Source: Anisakis pegreffii (Eukaryota; Nematoda; Chromadorea; Rhabditida; Anisakidae). From it: 64,000 nt of DNA. Where the stretch lies: the NCBI GenBank assembly GCA_035041965.1, contig JAPYMA010000263.1, positions 1-64,000 of the forward strand, in the 5' to 3' direction. The position numbers and the translations under genes are program-made. Positions 61,301 through 64,000 of this stretch are shown here, in pieces. Numbering within the stretch: the stretch's first letter is position 1; each line of letters begins with the position of its first letter. The notes beneath the pieces are model-generated. The model made no database searches. It saw nothing but the letters and a program-made list of their open reading frames with translations, and was not told the DNA's origin.

Positions 61301-63805
61301 ATCTTGAATAATTCGATTATTACTGCTGCGTTCATTGCCACTTTCCTCATTACTATTACTATCGCTGTGACTGATGCTATTATTGACATGATTCATTAAA
61401 GGTGTAAAAGGTTTCTTTGAAGGATAATCGAACCTGCCAATATCCTTCGGTGGCTGCCACCATGACACATGAACAACCATCGTTCAAGCGCTGATTTGCC
61501 AATTCGGCAGCTCTCTCTGAAACAAACAAAAACTTTCGCTTTGACAAAGAATCCCTTCTGGATGAGATCGATTGAAAGGCAACCACAAGAACAATTCCAT
61601 TACGATTTCTCGTAATCAATAAACAAAAACAAACCTCCAGCAGCGTCCAGAATTAATTCCACACAAGGCATATAACCCTCCTGAACCGCTACAAACAACA
61701 CACTGTGTCCGTCATCATCAATTGCGAATATGTCATTACCCGTCTCCAACAGACGTTTCATCGTTACCTCGAAATATCATTCATCAACAATACGTCATCC
61801 CCTTTTAAACCCATCACAAAACCTAACACAAAAAATGAATAAAAGAAGGCCGATCGCAAACACGTCAACAGAATGCGAAGGCCAACTGTGCTGAGAGAAC
61901 GATGGCACAATGGTGCGTGAATGCTCGAAGTGAAAACTGCGAGATCTAGATGGAACACTGGAATTGAATCAGTCCCCTGGCTGACCAACAGTTGCTATGC
62001 AATATGGTGGTCATTTCATGATCTCAGTGATATTTTCAGCGAGGTTTTTGTTCACACTGAACTTTGTTCGAATGAAAACATAATTGTTCCATTCGAAAAT
62101 TGTTCCTCCTGTTTTTTCCCGACAATATAATTTTTTTCACCTCCAGTGTGGTAACAGCACTATAAATTTCCATCTTTCACCCCAGAACTGTAACCAGCAA
62201 TTAATTACTTCATCGTGTGAATTGGCACTTTCATGAAGTGCTGTCCACCCATTATACCATTTCTCATGCGGATCAGCGCCAGAGTCAAGTAGAAGGTCGA
62301 TGAGCAATCGATTCTGTGATTTTATTGCTTGAATCAACGGAGTCATCTCATCCAAGCTTGTCATGTTTGGATCTGCACCCTGCAATTTGCAATTCCACCA
62401 ACACGTTCCACTTTTTTTCTACTGTGCACTACAGATATATGGCATAAGTTGAACATACATCAACGATACAGTTTACAAATATGGGACAAATTCAATGAAA
62501 ATACATGCTTGCTGCCAAAATTCAATCTTATACACTAAGTTTGATCGGAAAATTTTCATCAGTTGACATTCAGCGGATTCAAAAATTACTTGTTCAGCAC
62601 AATCTCATTACTTCCAGTATCTGAGATGAGCAAGAGCGTGCTATCGTGTTCAAACATCGGCATTTTATAGTGACAGCTTCTGCTATTGTCGTTGGATACC
62701 ACAGTGAAGCGCTGTTCTTCCGTAAACGATAGCGTTTGTAACATTGTTTTCATTGTAACATTGCATTGGTACCCTTTGCTACTGTTCGGCTGCATAGAAT
62801 TGCTTCCATTCATTCATTTACATTAAAAAATTTGAAGATTTTATTGAAGGACTGACTGAACAAACGAACATTTTCGAGTAGTAATTTTGCGATAGCAAAC
62901 GCCCTGTCGTGATCTCGATCACGTCTACACACCAACAGCAGCGGCGTAACACCATCGTGAGCACGAGCATTCACATCCGCATGACCTTCAACTCACCGAT
63001 GTTTTTGCATAACGCGAACAGTTTCACTCTCACCAAAGTTCAATCGTTATATAAACTTGTCAACACTGTCAGAGCATCAAAAGGGATCCCAATGGATTCG
63101 TTCAGTTTGTTTTCAAATTCAATTCAGTGTGTCATATTATCTTTATTATCATTCATCATCATTGCTACTTTTATCATTCCCGTTATCACTGTTATCAGAT
63201 TTATAACAATCTGCTGTGCCGTCCAAATTTCGAGCTCACCCAAATAAATAAAAACATAAAGTTTGGCACCTAGAACACAACACTGAATAATGTTAACCTT
63301 AACTCAATCTAACGATTCGGAGACTTCAAAGCTGAACTATACTAGTGAGATAGAAACGATACTACACTGTCTTTGATTAATAATCAACTCATCGGATTCC
63401 ATTAGCGACGATGGCATCCGAGGGATTAATTCTCGGGTAATCAAAATGAGCAATGTTCATTCAACTCCTGCCCAATGATCCCGTTCCCGATTTTCACATG
63501 TTTCAGAACGATGTTTCAATGATGTTGAATGCACCGACCTATTTCAATGACTAATTTGCAGCACTCGTAATGTAGCCCGTAAGCAGCCTCATGAATCGGC
63601 CACCATCTGCGTGCATCAGGAAACGCTCCATGACCAGCCAGCAGTAGCTGTCTTGTCAGTTCAATGAGACCCAATCGACACGCTACACCCACAGTGATCG
63701 TGTGTGCAACTCGATTATAGTCGCATTCATTTTGTGCCTTCTCCATTTCATCGGATTGTAACTGCGCTTCTATATTACACTCCAATACCACATCTTTATC
63801 ATCAC
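58398..63805 (-). CDS. Ankyrin-repeat and SOCS-box (ASB) protein
   Basis: Twelve exons in transcription order: 63805-63539 (start uncertain), 62985-62870, 62379-62209, 61767-61635, 61516-61434, 61302-61129, 61017-60937, 60449-60306, 59953-59841, 59582-59474, 59169-59002, 58562-58398. ASB proteins bind substrates through ankyrin repeats and recruit Elongin B/C and Cullin-5 through the SOCS box. Repeats are clear in DGVTPLLLVC, LLLENGADPNMTSLDEMTPL, NGWTALHESANSHDEV, LMEHGADCNL and HTPLREAVRKDHLDVVKMLI. The C-terminal SLAHLCRLSLR is the BC box and LPKLP the Cul5-box-like part. If translation starts at the ATG at 63746 the protein is complete at 554 residues. The frame stays open to an AAG acceptor at 63805, so further exons may lie beyond the window. 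The overall layout recalls ASB3/ASB14-type proteins. Confidence 0.9.
58749..58813. repeat. Perfect 16-bp inverted repeat in the last ASB intron
   Basis: TCGACTTGCGAATAGC at 58749-58764 and its exact complement at 58798-58813 flank a 33-base spacer. Confidence 0.92.
60006..60187. repeat. Inverted-repeat element, family 1, copy D
   Basis: Starts AGATGGCATCCGACCGACG and ends TTCAGATGCCATCAC; internal motifs include GGTCGGAATTCC and GGATTCCGACCGAAC. It lies inside an ASB intron, about 50 bp after the adjoining exon on the low-coordinate side and about 120 bp from the other. Confidence 0.85.
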
Positions 63806-64000
63806 CTTAACAGAGTGTTCGTCAGCAAAATATGTCCACTTTATTATTCAGTGAAAATATGTTCAATTGAGTTTTTGCTCAAAATTATGCAACTTCAATT
63901 CTTCACTTAGGCGAATTCATCAACTGGCTAATCCCTTCCCAAATGAGAAGTAATTGATAACATATTCCCTTCTCTACAAGTCGAATTTGAACCTTTCAAC
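63806..64000. other. Window edge, probable ASB intron or 5' region
   Basis: No exon could be recognised on the minus strand upstream of 63805. The ASB promoter or its first exon probably lies outside the window. Confidence 0.3.

Noticed and set aside
36833..63805. A single operon of all four minus-strand genes
   Set aside because: Gaps of 1.2 to 3.6 kb are far wider than usual nematode operon spacing, and at least two genes have their own acceptor at the ATG.

Overview
This is an AT-rich metazoan nuclear window, most probably from a nematode. Genes are split into many short exons. Most 3' splice sites end in TTTCAG or close variants, and TTTCAG or TTTTCAG lies directly against the start codon of at least two genes, as expected for spliced-leader trans-splicing. 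The TIMP-like gene has only the N-terminal inhibitory domain, a common nematode layout. Species cannot be named. All coding models were built by eye from family conservation, splice signals and exon phase, so boundaries are predictions.

Layout. Positions 1-5954 hold no recognisable gene and one copy of a short interspersed repeat. Positions 5955-12095 (+) encode alpha-1,6-fucosyltransferase (FUT8 family) with its C-terminal SH3 domain. Positions 12.1-28.8 kb hold no recognised family, but two chains of exon-like segments with interlocking phases (12140-14301 and 23553-24840) may be unrecognised small genes; short hairpins and repeats fill the rest. Positions 28797-33742 (+) encode a secretory-pathway sulfatase of the steryl-sulfatase/arylsulfatase group with an intact CSPSR site. 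A small His-rich gene candidate follows at 34.1-34.5 kb. From there recognised genes point the other way: a TIMP-like protease inhibitor (36833-38384, -), mitochondrial L-2-hydroxyglutarate dehydrogenase (41961-46039, -), the Ski-complex TPR scaffold SKI3/TTC37 (48105-57216, -) and an ankyrin-repeat SOCS-box protein (58398-63805, -).

The genes do not form one pathway: they cover N-glycan core fucosylation, sulfate-ester hydrolysis, metalloprotease inhibition, metabolite repair, cytoplasmic RNA decay and ubiquitin-ligase substrate binding. On the minus strand, neighbours are about 1.2 kb (ASB to SKI3) and 2.1 kb (SKI3 to L2HGDH) apart, wider than usual operon spacing.

Repeat content is distinctive. 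One inverted-repeat family appears four times, twice inside introns of recognised genes. A second family appears twice, one copy having grown a 16-bp minisatellite. There is one element with TACCGTA ends, a palindrome carrying a tRNA-like B box, and at least seven perfect or near-perfect fold-back hairpins with unrelated arms.
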